A DNA stretch of 64,000 bases from Lagopus muta (GCF_023343835.1 NC_064437.1:3238001-3302000), one strand, 5' to 3'; shown: positions 23,501 to 36,206, numbered from the stretch's first letter. A program made the numbers and translations. The notes: a model not told the origin generated them from the letters alone.

Positions 23501-26500
23501 CTCTCTGATAGATTTGTATCCTAATATATTGCAGCACCCAAAACTGCACACTGCTCAAGGTGAGGCCATCAAGCACAGGGGGCTGGTGAATCACAGGAGA
23601 TGTTTCCCTCTGCTCTGGGGTCATGAGATTTTCCCTGGTGCTTCCCACAGCTGTGTGGTGGCTCTCCATTGCTGCATGTGTCCTTGCAAAGATGCCAGAT
23701 GTGCTCCCCTGGATCACAAAGCCAGTCTATCCCCGGCTGGTTTTCCAATGCTTTGGGAAGGAACTGAAAGCAGTAGAGATTTTGGGCTGTTCCCTAGGAG
23801 AGGTTATGGGAAGGAGCAAGAGCTAATGTACAAGGGGCGTTTGTTGCCATTCATCATTCCATTGAAAAGGGTACATCAGCCAGCAATTTCTGTGCAATGT
23901 TCAGTTTGCTCTCCCTCCCCCTGCATCACCATTCCCGACCACAGAGTGCCAAGCTCCCTGCTGTGACTCAGGAACTCACTAATCACTCTCACCATGGAGA
24001 TACCAATCCTTTCCCATGCTCTTCTGGACAGAAGATAATTCCATCTACTCCAACAATGTAGGCTGTGCCTTTGCGTGCTTTTCAAGTTTAAAGAATAGGA
24101 GGGGTTTTTCAGTCCGTTCTTGCATTTGCTCATCTCTCTTTCTTTCCAAAGCTGTACGTCTTTTTTCCGTCCATAATAAAATACTTCCCTGGATCCCACC
24201 AAACCATTTTGAAAAATGTGAGGCTCATGAAAAGGTTTGTGTGCGAGAAGATCAGCAAACATAAGGAAGACCTGAACCCCTCTGAGAGCCGAGACTTCAT
24301 CGACAGCTACCTGCAGGAGATGGCCAAGGTCAGCAATGTGGAGCAAGGCCTTCCTCAGTGGGGACTGGAGATCAGGAGGGTAGAGAAACAAACCAGATCC
24401 TGAGCTGCTGGTGTGTCCATATGTGAGCTCAGGATGGACGTTAGTTTGGAGCATCCATTGGAGGGATGGGGATGCAGAAGTCCTGCAGCTTCTAGCAGAA
24501 CTCCTAGAAAGGAATGGGTCTGATTTTTGAGGAAGTTCTTGCTTTTAATGTGGCACTAACACTTGATTTTCTGAAGCCCAATGGCAGTGATTTCTGCGAG
24601 GATTACCTGGTTGCATGCACTCTCGACCTGTTTTTTGCTGGGACTGAGACCACCTCCACAACCATCCGCTGGGCCCTGCTGTTTATGGCCGTATACCCAG
24701 AGATTCAAGGTACAAGTAACAGCACTGCTATCCATTCCCTATTTTTAGCCCTTGTAGCTTGGTGAGAGTTTATCCTTGTTGAAAGAAAGAAGTGGAAATA
24801 TTCTGTTCTCCGACAGATTTACTGCAAGTACTGGTTTTGTTTTCAAGTGTTTACCTTCAATGTTTTAAAACTTTTCCTAATGATTTTGTTGTTCTTTCTC
24901 ATGGGACAAAGAGGAAAATGTGCCCATATGCCCCACAAGCACTGGAGACCACTGTGGGCTGTCCGGTAAAGGCAAAAAGGGGCTCTGCCAAGGGCCCATT
25001 TAGTGTATGAAGTGAGAGATGAACATGCAGAGAGGTGCCACAAGTCCCCTGGTGGCACAGGATTGACCTGGGATGGTCCTTGGGGGATCTGCACAGCAAA
25101 AATGTTGTGGTGTCCCCAGGGTTTCTATGGTTTTGCTGCACCATAGCTGATCCCTGCTCTTTCCAAACAGCCCGTGTGCAAGCCGAGATCGATGCTGTTA
25201 TTGGGCAGTGCCGACAGCCAGCCCTGGAGGACAGGAACAGCATGCCCTACACCAACGCTGTCATCCATGAAGTGCAGAGGAAAGGCAACATCATCCCTTT
25301 CAACGTGCCTAGAGAGGCGGTGAAGGACACAATCCTGGCTGGTTTCCGGGTGCCCAAGGTAAACTCAGTTTGGATCAGTGAGGTCTGAGCAGGAGATTTC
25401 CATCTCCCCTTTGCTGCAGGGACAGAGCTGCAGCATTGCTGCCTCTCCCAGAGGTCACTGCTGTGGATCGTGTTGTTTTGCTCACCCAATGCTGTTCTCC
25501 AGCACATTGCATTCTCAGTGCCCAGGATGAATGCCATGAGGCACCCATGAGGATGAGGTGCAGCATCCGGGCAAAGCAGGGAGGGACAGAGCCCTGAGCA
25601 TGCAGCTTTTTCTTAGATGAATTTTTAGGAATAGTTATGTTCATGAGAGAAAAGGGTGGATATATACTGATTGCATATCAAAGTAGTTCAGAAGAAGGCA
25701 AACATGGCCCATAAAAGGAGTGGGACACATCCTTGTGAGATCTGACTATGGATGCTCTTCATGGCTGGCACATGGAAGGGTAAAAATCCCACCTCATGAT
25801 GACAGTGGCAGAGAGAGTGCAAAGTGATTTTCTTTCTCTTGTCTCAGGGCTCTGTTTTGATCCCAAACCTATCCTCTGTGATGTATGACAAAAAGGAATG
25901 GGAAACGCCTCACAGTTTTAACCCTGGGCATTTCCTGAAGGACGGTCAGTTCTGGAAAAGGGAGGCTTTTATGCCATTTTCTATAGGTAAGATCAGCTGC
26001 AGTTTGATGCTTTTGTGCGGAAGCACTGGGATGGGGCTTTCAGCTGCACAATGGAGAACCTGAGCTAAGCACTGATGGAAAATGCAGACACTTGCTTCGG
26101 AATGGGGAAGTGCTACTTGCCCACTGCCCTTATCAGTGCAGACAGACCCCTAGCAATGACCTCTTAGACCTTTCTTCACAAACATATGAGACTACAAAAA
26201 TGCCTGAGAAATGCATTCAGAAATGCAAGTGCTCTAATGCTGCTGGTCCCATACGACTGAGTTCAATGGGCTTTGCCACCACCACCACAGGGTGCCCTGT
26301 CCTGGCCAGCAGCTTCCTTGTGGAGAGTGATTTTAGCATCTCCAAATTTCCTGCCCTAGCATGGCATGCTTTCTCTGGTGATTTGGTTCCGTTCCTTGGA
26401 GCCCAGCCAGGCACACAGGGAATGCAGTCCTACTCAATCCAGCAGGGTAGGATAAAACGTGTGCATACACATTTATATGGATGTGCCCTCATTAAGACCG

Positions 26501-26857
26501 TGCTACAGCTCCATGAGGAGCTCAGCTGGGATGGCAGTCCTGGTGCTGGAAATGTAAGGTGGGCACGGGGATGCAGGCAGGGTGATGTTCCTGCAGGAGC
26601 TGTGTGCCGAGGCTTTTCCAGCAGAGAAAGCAGCTGGGCAGCCAGCAGGGCTGACTGGGCGCTGGGCGGCTGTCTCCGCAGGGAAGCGCGCCTGCCTGGG
26701 TGAGCTGCTGGCCCGCGCCGAGCTCTTCCTCTTCTTCACGGCTCTGCTCCAGAAATTCACCTTCCAGGCTCCCCCGGACACCATCCTCGACCTCAAATTC
26801 ACACAGGGAATGACCTTGGCCCCACGGCCCTACAAGATCTGTGCAGTGCCTCGATAG
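20505..26857 (+). CDS. CYP2J2-like: Cytochrome P450 CYP2J-like, tandem copy C (9 exons, 491 aa)
   Basis: CYP2J-type monooxygenase. Exons: 20505-20693, 21227-21389, 21591-21740, 22847-23007, 24152-24328, 24577-24709, 25171-25358, 25848-25986, 26682-26857. The frame is open throughout. Motifs: PPGP 37-40, AGTETT 301-306, EVQR 358-361, heme Cys438. Exon 2 is the most divergent of the tandem set (SRS1 reads [16 protein letters not shown]), and exon 5 starts LYVFFPS where the others have LYNAFP. Before exon 3 the acceptor has lost six bases (CTTCTG) relative to B, D and E, shortening the pyrimidine tract. Intron 3 holds a roughly 670-base antisense CR1. Exon 6 groups with copy E, whereas exon 3 groups with copy B. 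The first AATAAA after the stop is at 27006-27011, inside the flank of the next unit. Confidence 0.94.
21826..22500 (-). mobile_element. CR1 LINE fragment, intron 3 of copy C
   Basis: Antisense CR1: it opens with the reverse-complemented tail region (CACAGAGTCAAAGGATCATT, AGATCACCAAGTCCAATTCC) and extends to CTTCTTGGCTATGTGGGCAC. It is absent from intron 3 of copies B and D. Copy E carries a CR1 at the same intronic position (37500) with a different internal history. Confidence 0.9.
23100..23600 (-). mobile_element. Old CR1 LINE fragment, intron 4 of copy C
   Basis: Counterpart of the copy B fragment at 14650-15175; it includes CCTATGTCTGAGAGCATTGC and CCAAAACTGCACACTGCTCA. The shared position supports insertion before the array expanded. 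Confidence 0.75.
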
Positions 26858-27094
26858 GAAGCAGAGCCACTGTTCTCAGAGAGAGAACTCTCAGCTTTGG
26901 CACAAGTACACAGACTGAGCCTCTGTGCACCTCTCACCTCTTTCTACTTGAATTTCCCTGCTTCTTTATTGCTTACTTATTTACTCATACTGCTTTGTGG
27001 GTTACAATAAAGGTTGCAGTCTTCCTTTTCTTCCTCCTTGATGTTTTACACAAGCAGAAGATATGGTGTAGCAAATCAGGAAAGGAAGGTAAGA

Positions 27095-27541
27095 GACTAG
27101 CCTGGCTGAACTGGGACCTTCTAGTTGCCTTCTACAATAGTGTCACTGCATCAGTGGACAAGGGAGGAGCCACTGATGTCATCTGGCTCAACTTCAGTAA
27201 GGCCTTTGACATGGAACCCCACAACATCCTTCTCTCCAAATTGGAAAGGTATGGATGTCACGGGTAGACTGCTCAATGGACAAAGAACTGGCTGCAGGAT
27301 CGAGTCAGAGAGTGGTGGTCAATGGCTCAATGTCTGGATGTAGGTTGGTGACAAATGGTGTCTCCCAGGGATCGATGCTGGGGCTGTTACTCCATCACTG
27401 ACATCGACAGTGGAATTAAGTGTACCCTCAGCAAGTTTGCTGGTGCTACCAAGCTGTGGGGTGCAGTTGACACACCAAAGGGATGGGATGCCTTTTGAAG
27501 GGATCTAGACAGGCGGAGCAGTGGGCCCAGGTGAACCTCAT
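27095..27541 (+). mobile_element. CR1 LINE, reverse-transcriptase-coding fragment upstream of copy D
   Basis: The + strand encodes a recognisable stretch of CR1 reverse transcriptase ([20 protein letters not shown], then [13 protein letters not shown]), followed by stops and frame breaks. It is a dead fragment. Confidence 0.92.
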
Positions 27542-27914
27542 TCTGCACGCAATGGTATAAAGGCACTTCAGCTGTGCTTTCTGACACACCACCTTACTAG
27601 AGTGGGCCTGCCTCAAACCTCTGGAAGAACTGTGAAGTTTTCTCTGACTGGTTGGTTCCTAGAGGGGCCTGAGAGGGTTTTGTATGTGGGTCTGGCAATA
27701 TTACCTGCTTTGAGGAGTTCCCAGAAGAATGTAGGTAGAACAGTTCAGAGGTTTTTCCCTGCAATCTCCTGGCCTGACAGCAAGTCCAAGCCTTTCTCTG
27801 TCCCGCTGCAGTTGACATTCTTTCCCCATCAAAACTAGTATAAAGCCTCAGGCTGCTCACTCTACCCTAGCAAGCCTCACTGCATCCCCTACCCTTTTCC
27901 TGCCTAGTGTAAAG
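27542..27914. repeat. Unclassified insert splitting the CR1
   Basis: About 370 bases with no CR1 similarity separate the two CR1 parts. It has a TATAAA near 27556. The CR1 consensus also appears to skip several hundred bases here, so this is an insertion with deletion or two adjacent CR1 copies around an older sequence. I could not assign a family and see no clean terminal repeats. Confidence 0.4.
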
Positions 27915-28281
27915 CCCTTAAATGGAACTCAAAGGCCTGATAGCAGCCTTTCAGTATCTAAAGGGGAGCTACAGGAAAGAAGAGTAGAAACTCTTCAGCA
28001 GGCTCTGTGGTGATAGCAAAAGGGGAAATGGCTTCAAGCTCAAAAAGGTCTAGATTTAGGTTAGATACAAGCAAAAAATCTTTTATAATGAGAGTGGTGA
28101 GGCACTGGAACAGCTTACATAGTGATGTTGTTGATGCTACATCCCTGCAGACTTTCAAGGCGAGGCTGGATCAGCCCTGGACAACATGACCTAGCTGTGG
28201 AGTCCCCGTGCATTGCAAGGGAATTGGACTAGGTCGCCTTTAAAGGTCCCTTCCAAGTCTACAGATTCTATGATTCTAGGA
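27915..28281 (+). mobile_element. CR1 LINE 3' end upstream of copy D
   Basis: It contains CR1 3' landmarks (CAGCCTTTCAGTATCTAAAG, GAGAGTGGTGAGGCACTGGA, GGTCCCTTCCAAGTCT) and ends in GATTCTATGATTCTAGG. It abuts the resumed 5' flank of copy D. Confidence 0.93.
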
Positions 28282-28419
28282 TAATATTCGCTTTAAGAGT
28301 GGAGCATCTCACGTGAGTGCAAGGGAGCTTTTCTGAGTGCTTTAGAGTCCATGATGCAGCAGGGAATTAACTTGTTAAAGGGTAGCAGGTGAACGCAGCA
28401 GCTCCTTTTACTCACTTCC

Positions 28420-29042
28420 GCATCTCCGCAGCCACAGCTGCCGCCCCCCAAACAGAAGCAGCCCGCACCGCCCACCGCATCACGAGTGCGGACTGCGGCT
28501 GCGCGGCGCGACGGGAACGCGGCAGTTCACAGCCGGCCGGCAAAAGAATTCCTCGAAAGGGACGGGAGGGGAGCGGGGCCGGTGTCACCGCCGGGCAGGA
28601 CGCGCTCGTCCCTCCGCAGCGCTCAGCGCCGTCTGCGCCCTGCCGGCACCGCCCCGTGGCAGCGGAGCCTCGGGCCGTGAGTCAGAGGCGCTGTGGGAGC
28701 TCCGTGCAGCCTTACCTCGCGTCCGTCGTGGCCCGGCTCCGTGTGCGGCTGTGCGCGGCGGGGAGGCGGCGGCCGCGAGCGGGGACCGTGAGGGTGAGGG
28801 AGGGCCGTGCGGGAGCCGCCGGGCTGTGGGAAGGCGGCGGTGGGAGACGGGAGCGGAGCGGGGAGCTGCCGGTGCGCTGAGGGTGGGCTGTCGTCGGCGA
28901 GATGAGAGATGCGCGGGTGGCGTCGAGGATGGCTTTGGCGAACGCGTGTGGCTGAGGCTGAGGAAGCGGCGGCCCAAAGGCAGCCCCGAGGCCGGGCCGG
29001 CCCGAGCCCCTCTGCGGTTGTGCCCACAGCTGCGGCCGCACC
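28420..29042 (+). promoter_or_regulatory. CpG-island promoter and leader of copy D
   Basis: Homologous to the other three blocks, with a deletion near 28552 (AATTCCTCGAAAGGGACGGG). AP-1-like TGAGTCA is at 28678-28684. The CR1 insertion ending at 28281 separates this core from about 130 bases of its original upstream flank (26930-27066). Confidence 0.75.
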
Positions 29043-32000
29043 ATGCTGCGCTTCCTGTGGGACAGCGTCTCCCTGCAGATGCTCTTGGTCTTCCTCTTGG
29101 TCTTCCTGCTGGTCGCTGACTACATGAAGAGGAGAAAGCCCAAGGACTTCCCTCCCGGTCCTTTTTCCTTCCCATTCCTGGGAAACGTGCAATTTTTGTT
29201 TGCCAGAGACCTCTTGGCTGCAACAGAGATGGTAAGGGGATTTAAAGCATCTTGAAGGAACCCACCTAACCCCATCACATTAAATCCAATGGCCCACCGA
29301 AAGCTTTCCACGAGTGGTAAGGAGACCGCCCATGTTCAGTTGCAACATGGATGATCTTTGCCTTGGAACACAGAGCCATGTCCTTTGGGCAAAGGGCATG
29401 GTACAGTGCCATGATTTCATCTGCAGCTGTAGGCTGGTCTAATGGGAAAACTTTTTGGGAAGGGAGTTACTGGAATATTTTTTTCCAGTTACAATTACTG
29501 GAAAATCCTTCTCAGTTGAGTCTTGCAAAATCTGAAGAATGCAGCCTGGAAAGCTTCACAGCAACTCATGAAATCTGGTTTAGCAAATGAGGAACATGAC
29601 TGTGTGCAATCAAGCCAACATCCTTGCACTTGTGCAACCACATCTCTCAGGCTCAGCTTGCCCTGTCATGATTGCAAGTCTGTCTGTCCTTCCCTGTGGT
29701 GCACGATGCCAGGGCATGCATTCTTTCTTCAGAAAACGTCATTGCAAACCAATCACCATTTATTTATTTATTCATTCATTTACTCCTTGCACAGCTTACT
29801 GAAAAATTTGGAGATATCTTCAGTTTGCAAGCAGGCAGCCAGTCATTTGTGATTGTAAATGGGCTTCCACTGATCAAGGAAGCTCTTGTGACCCAGGGAG
29901 AGGACTTCATTGGTCGCCCTGAAATTCCTCTTGACACAGATATCTTCAGTAAATTGGGTGAGCTATCTATTTAAATTCATATCTGAAATGTGCTGTTAAT
30001 GTGTTTCAAATATACCAGAAGGGAAGCTGGAGAAAATGCCATGGCTTGACACTCGTGGTGAGCAGAGTCACCAGCATGCTTGAGCTCCCTTTATCAAGGC
30101 AGATACCCCCCGTCTTCTTCCCCTTGCTGAGAGCATCTTCTTTGCTCACTGTGGAATGCTTCTGCCAGGGCTGATCTCCTCCAGTGGGCACCTGTGGAAG
30201 CAGCAGAGAAGGTTCACCTTGACCACCCTCCGAAACTTTGGCCTGGGGAAGAGGAGCCTGGAGGAGCGGATCCAGGAGGAGTGCCGGTTCCTCACGGATG
30301 CGTTCAGGGATGAGCAGGGTGAGGAGCACTTCCCTCAGCAGTTCAGTTCAGTTGCACTGAAGGCAGAATCCATCTTGGACTGTTTTCATTTTCCTGATGC
30401 TAATACCTGCTGAAAAATACCTCATTTCACAGGGAATGCTGGCAACCTGCCAGCATCCCAGATTCTTTCTACAGGTGCTTTGTCCTCAGATTAACTGATA
30501 GATGCAGCTAAGTTACACTCAAAACATCATTCTTTGCCCACCTTTGGTTTATCACTCCATTTGAAACTTTTAGAACATTCCTTGGGGCTGCTGACACCAA
30601 TGTTTCCAGTTAATTCCAGTGGTGTTTGCAACTATTCCACATCTTCCTTTTCAATGAAACCAACCAGAAGATGTCCACTGAGGGCCACTCATTTCACTTG
30701 TTGAATATTTTCCACTGATTATGGTGCTTTCTTCCCTTTCTTTCTGTGGATATGGGTAGAAAATTGATTGTTCGCTTTTCCTTCTCCAGGAAATCCTTTC
30801 AACCCTCACCTTAAAATCAACAATGCTGTTTCAAACATCATCTGCTCCGTCACCTTTGGCAATCGGTTTGAATACCATGATGAGGACTTCCAAAACTTGC
30901 TGCGGATGATGGATCAGACTGTTACCCTCCATGAGAGCATAATGAGCCAGGTACAGCCCTCCTCCTCCTGATGAACAAACCAAGGGACCATATCTGATCC
31001 TCATACACCTTGGCTTGTAGACACTTCAGCACTGACATTCCTTTGAACACTCATTGGTAGTTTTATATCCTTTTTATATTGTAGACCCAAAATCTCTCAA
31101 GGAGAGGTTTTGGGAAGGAGCAACACTGAACAAATCAAGGATGTTGTAGCTATCCTCCACGCAGTGTATATCAGTCAGTAATTTCTTTCAGCCATATTTT
31201 CAAGCTATGCAATGCTGACATTGCTCTCTTTCCCATCACATCACTGCTCCTAACCACTGAGTGCCAAGCTCCCTGCTGTGACTGAGGAGCACACTAGTTA
31301 CTCGATTGTGAAATGGAGATACCAATCCTTTGTCATGCTCCTCTGGAGATAGATAAGTTAATTCCATCTACTCCAGCATTGCAGGGCAGTGGCTTGCAGG
31401 TTTTTCAAGTCTTGAAAACAGGAGGGGATTGCTTTCCTTTATTCAATTTGTTCATCTCTTTTTCTGTCCAAAGCTGTACAATGCTTTCCCCTCCATAATA
31501 AAGTACCTCCCAGGATCTCACCAAACCATATTTAAAAACTGGAGGCTGATGAAAGGCTTTGTGAAAGAGAAGATCAACAAACATAAGGAAGACCTGAACC
31601 CCTCAGAGAGCCGAGACTTCATCGACAGCTACCTGCAGGAGATGGCCAAGGTCAGCAGTGTGGAGCAAGGCCTTCCTCAGTGGGGACTGGAGATCAGGAG
31701 GGCTGAGAAGCAAATGAAATTCCCCACCTGAGCTGCTGGTGTGTCCATATGTGAGCTCGGGATGGACATTGGGTTTGGGGCATCCATTGGAGGAATGAGG
31801 ATGCAGCTTCTGCCAAAAGCCTTGAGGCAGAACTGTGTGGGGTATTGAGGAAGTCCTCGCTGCTCATGCGACACTAACACTTGATTTTCTGAAGCCCAGT
31901 GGCAGGGAATTCCATGAGGATAACCTGGTGGCATGTACTCTTGACCTACTGTTTGCTGGGACTGAGACCACCTCCACCACCATCCGCTGGGCCCTGCTGT

Positions 32001-34200
32001 ATATGGCCGTGTATCCAGAAATTCAAGGTACACATAGCAGCAGGGCTGTGTGCTTTTCCTGTTTATAAACCTTGGTGAGAGACTCCTTTTGGCTGAAAGG
32101 AAAAACAGGAATCCCTCTGTACAAATGAGGAACAAATGCTTTCTTCTGTATTCGGGCACATGCCTAAGCTGTTTTAAAACTTTCCCTGGTAATCCTGTAA
32201 TGCTTTAATATGGGACCAAGAACTAAACGCAGGCACTTCCCCCCACAAGCGTTGGAGATCCCTGAGGGCTTTATAGCAGAAACGAAAGAGGCTTTGAAGG
32301 GAGCATAGGGTCCATGCAGCAGCTTGAGTGATGAACATGCAGAGAAGTACCATGAGTGTCCTGGTGGTACATGATTGACCTGGGATGGTCCTTTGAAGAC
32401 TCGCATAGCAAAAAGTTCATGGTCTCCCCAGAGATCCATGGCTTTGCTGCACCATAGCTGATCCCTGCTCTTTCCAAACAGCCCGTGTGCAAGCCGAGAT
32501 CAATGCTGTCATTGGGCAGACACGACAGCCAGCCCTGGAGGACAGGAACAACATGCCCTACACCAATGCTGTCATCCATGAAGTGCAGAGGAAAAGCAAC
32601 ATCGTCCCTTTCAACGTGCCTAGAGAGGCAATGAAGGACACAATCTTGGCTGGCTTCCGGGTGCCCAAGGTAACACCAATCCCTAGCACTGAGTCGTTAG
32701 GAGGAGACTCCCATTTCCCCATTCCTGCTGGGAGAAAAATGCAGCATCGCTGCCCCTTACAGAGATCACTCCTGTGGATCATATTTTGCTGTCCCAAAAT
32801 CACTTTCCAGCACACTGCATTGTCTGTGTCCAGAATGAAGGCCATGAGGTGAGGCATCCACACACATCCTCAAGGAATAGAGCCCTCCTCATGCAGACTT
32901 TTCTTAGAGGAACTTTGAACAAAAAAATGCTGACGTGAGAAAAGTGCAGATATATCTTGATCAAATAGCCAAGAAGTAGGAAAATATGGCCAGGCAAAAA
33001 AAAGAGGAACACATGCTTGTGACAAATTGCACTACGGATGATCTTCATGGCAAGCAAAAGGGAACATTAAAGCACTCTCTTGGTGCAGTGGCAGAGAGAG
33101 TGCAAAGTGATTTTCTTTCTCTTGTCTCAGGGCACTATTTTGATCCCAAATCTAACCTCTGTGATGTTTGACAAGAAGGAATGGGAAACACCTCAAAGTT
33201 TTAACCCTGGGCATTTCCTGAAGGACGGTCAGTTCTGGAAAAGGGAGGCTTTTATGCCATTTTCTATAGGTAAGATCAGCTGCAGTTTCTTCTTCATCAC
33301 AGTGCTTCTGTGCTGAAGCACTGGGATGGAGCTTCCAGCTGCAAAATGAAGACCCTGAGCAAACTAGTGATGGAAAATGCAGACATTGGCTGTATCCACG
33401 CGAGGTGCTGCTTCCTATATGGGTGAAAAATGGTCACTTCCTTAGCAGTGACCATGCAGCCACCTCAAAGCACCACTCCCATCTCTAAGCCCCTTATTCA
33501 CAAACACAGGAGCCTGGAAAAATGCTGGAGACCCCAACAGTGCTTTCAGCAAGGTGAGAGCAGTGCTCTGTGCTCCCAGTCCCACACAGCTGAGTTCAAT
33601 GGGCTTTGCCACCACCACCACAGGGTGCCCTGTCCTGGTCAGCAGCTTCCTGGTGGAGAGTGATTTTAGCATCTCCAATTTCCTGCCCAAGAATGACACG
33701 CTTTCTCTGGTGATTTGTCTCCAAGCTGGGCTCATGGGGACTGCACGTGAAGCACTGCTCATCCCAGCAGGGTAGGATGAAATGTGTGTGTCTACACTGA
33801 CATGGATGTGCCCTCACTGCAGCACCCAGCTGGGGGCAGATCGTGCTACAGCTCCATGAGGAGCTCAGCTGGGATGGCAGTCCTGGTGCTGGAAATGTAA
33901 GGTGGGCACGGGGATGCAGGCAGGGTGATGTTCCTGCAGGAGCTGTGTGCCGAGGCTTTTCCAGCAGAGAAAGCAGCTGGGCAGCCAGCAGGGCTGACTG
34001 GGCGCTGGGCGGCTGTCTCCGCAGGGAAGCGCGCCTGCCTGGGTGAGCTGCTGGCCCGCGCCGAGCTCTTCCTCTTCTTCACGGCTCTGCTCCAGAAATT
34101 CACCTTCCAGGCTCCCCCGGACACCATCCTCGACTTCAAATTCATTCTGGGCATCACCTTGGCCCCGCGGCCCTACAAGATCTGTGCGGTGCCTCGATAG
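29043..34200 (+). CDS. CYP2J2-like: Cytochrome P450 CYP2J-like, tandem copy D (9 exons, 491 aa)
   Basis: CYP2J-type monooxygenase and the most compact gene of the array. Exons: 29043-29231, 29795-29957, 30169-30318, 30790-30950, 31474-31650, 31895-32027, 32482-32669, 33131-33269, 34025-34200; the frame is open and all splice sites are GT/AG. Motifs: PPGP 37-40, AGTETT 301-306, EVQR 358-361, heme Cys438. Exon 1 ends LLAATEM where the others end TQK/VQK. SRS1 reads [16 protein letters not shown], with Gly for the Asp of the other copies, and exon 6 starts PSGREFHED. Exon 3 groups with copy E, but exon 6 is nearly identical to copy B. AATAAA signals lie at 34630 and 34676. Confidence 0.94.
30972..31095 (-). 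mobile_element. Remnant of old CR1, intron 4 of copy D
   Basis: Only a short part of the shared intron-4 CR1 remains (GATGAACAAACCAAGGGACC to about TTTTATATTGTAGACCCAAA); most of the element seen in B and C has been deleted. Confidence 0.55.
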
Positions 34201-35499
34201 GGAGCGCAGCCACTGTTTTGGGGAGGGGATCTTCTTGGCTTTGGAGCAGTTCCACAAACTGAGCCCTCGCTGGTTGCTGTGGGCTCATCAGCAGTTTTAT
34301 TTCTTTGAAAGCAATACGAAATCACTTGTTTTTACAAGTGGATCTTGCTCACTGTATCAGGTGAGAAAGACAATTGGTATTGGATGGGCTGGGGCACTTT
34401 TGGGCTTGCAGCACAGTACTGTCAATGAATGAGGAGCTCAGGACATTCTTAATTCTATGCTGGATGGCCGTACTTCGTAGCAGCAAGAAAATCTGCAGTG
34501 TTAGAGATTGCTTTTCTTGAGCTGTAGCCCAGATCTGTCAGAACACAGTAGCAGCCCTTGCAGTACAACATTAATACCAGTAGCAATCAGAAACTTTTAA
34601 CTTTGATCTCTGGAAAATAATTTGTAAGAAATAAAATACAAGCATAACTTGTATCATCTCTCCTTCTAGTGCATCAATAAATAATTACTAAACATCATCC
34701 TGTGACTCTGCCACATCCTCTACTTCTCTGTGCCAGACAGGTGGAACACAACAGGTTGGGCAAAGGTGATAAGTCTGTTTTGCAGATTTGTAATGCAGAG
34801 ATGAGAGAACAAGCCCTGGGAACCAAACAAACCCACTGATACAATGCAGGAACCTTGACAGCTTCCCTCTAGATGCAGGATGAGCCCTTCCTGACCCTGC
34901 TTTAACCAAACCCTGGCACTATCTGCCACGCAGCTACCATTGCTGTCCTCTTCTTCTCCCACTGAGGGTTTCCTACACCTTCCCTGCACAGCAGAAATGG
35001 GGATGTTCAATTGATTTTCCAGACCTTATGTTCCTTCTTTTCCTTCCTTCTTCAGAATAGCGAGAAGGGAATGACAGTGCTTCTCACTGGCTGCTTCAAT
35101 CCTGCCATGTTTTAACAGACGCAAAATATCCACAGACTGTATTCATGTACATGAACGTGATTTTCTAATGCCATTCCAGACTACACAGTGACTTCTCTCG
35201 ACTTCTGCTCTCTCTGGTGCAGGTCTGATCCCTGGGACATGGAAACAACTCTTTTATTTGCACTGCGTGAGCAAACAAATACTAATCACTTCCCTTTTAT
35301 TTTATGCTCTATTGCTTCCTTATCTAGCCACGCTGCATCATGGGAGGAAACAAATGGTTGCAGTCTTCCTATTCTTTTCTTCCGCACTGATTTTTCAACA
35401 AGGCAAAAGCCGTGAAGATGTTTATCTTAAGAGCAGAGCATCCCATGTGAGTGCAGGGGAACGCTTCAGGTTGCACGAAAAGGTTGAACTTCTTAAAGT
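34201..35499. other. Spacer between copies D and E
   Basis: It holds the 3' untranslated region of copy D (AATAAA at 34630 and 34676). A segment at about 34700-34940 is a diverged match to 43690-43940 downstream of copy E (shared TGATACAAT, CAGGAACCTTGA, CTTCCTGACCCT). The 5' flank of the next unit starts at about 35100. No gene is seen. Confidence 0.6.
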
Positions 35500-36206
35500 T
35501 GATCATAGGACTGCAGCAGCTCCGCTGCGCAACGGCACTCGGAAGCCTCCGAGCAGCGCCTTCATCCGGACAAATCCATTTTGCCACAGCTGCCGCCCCC
35601 CAAACAGAAGCAGCCCGCACCGCCCATCGCATCACGAGTGCGGGCTGCGGCTGCGCGGCGCGACGGGAACGCGGCAGTTCTCAGCCGGCCGGCAAAAGAA
35701 ATCTTCGAAGGGGAGGGGACGGGAGGAGGGACGGGAGCGGGGCCGGTGTCACCGCCGGGCAGGACGCGCTCGTCCCTCCGCAGCGCTCAGCGCCGTCTGC
35801 GCCCTGCCGGCACCGCCCCGTGGCAGCGGAGCCTCGGGCCGTGAGTCAGAGGCGCTGTGGGAGCTCCGTGCAGCCTTATCTCGCGTCCGTCGTGGCCCGG
35901 CTCCGTGTGCGGCTGTGCGCGGCGGGGAGGCGGCGGCCGCGAGCGGGGACCGTGAGGGTGAGGGAGGGCCGTGCGGGAGCCGCCGGGCTGTGGGAAGGCG
36001 GCGGTGGGAGACGGGAGCGGAGCGGGGAGCTGCCGGTGCGCTGAGGGTGGGCTGTCGTCGGCGAGATGAGAGATGCGCGGGTGGCGTCGAGGAGGGCTTT
36101 GGCGAACGCGTGTGGCTGAGGCTGAGGAAGCGGCGGCCCAAAGGCAGCCCCGAGGCCGGGCCGGCCCGAGCCCCTCTGCGGTTGTGCCCACAGCTGCGGC
36201 CGCACC
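35500..36206 (+). promoter_or_regulatory. CpG-island promoter and leader of copy E
   Basis: Nearly identical to the copy B block, including the stretch around GCGCCTTCATCCGGACAAAT that C and D lack. AP-1-like TGAGTCA is at 35842-35848. The ATG context is GCCGCACCATG. Confidence 0.75.

Larger units (their letters stand above)
26858..28419. other. Spacer between copies C and D
   Basis: A short 3' flank of copy C passes at about 26930 into the 5' flank of the next unit (ACAATAAAGGTTGCAGTCTT at 27005). A CR1-based insertion (about 27067-28281) splits that flank, which resumes at about 28282 (CTTTAAGAGTGGAGCATC). No independent gene is seen. Confidence 0.65.

Noticed and set aside
26995-27267. 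90-codon open frame with reverse-transcriptase similarity
   Set aside because: It is a fragment of CR1 with downstream stops and frame breaks, annotated as a mobile element rather than a gene.
33554-33775. 73-codon open frame in intron 8 of copy D, identical at 42103-42324 in copy E
   Set aside because: The homologous region of copy B has an in-frame stop and copy C is altered; the identity is explained by the converted tract that includes exon 9.
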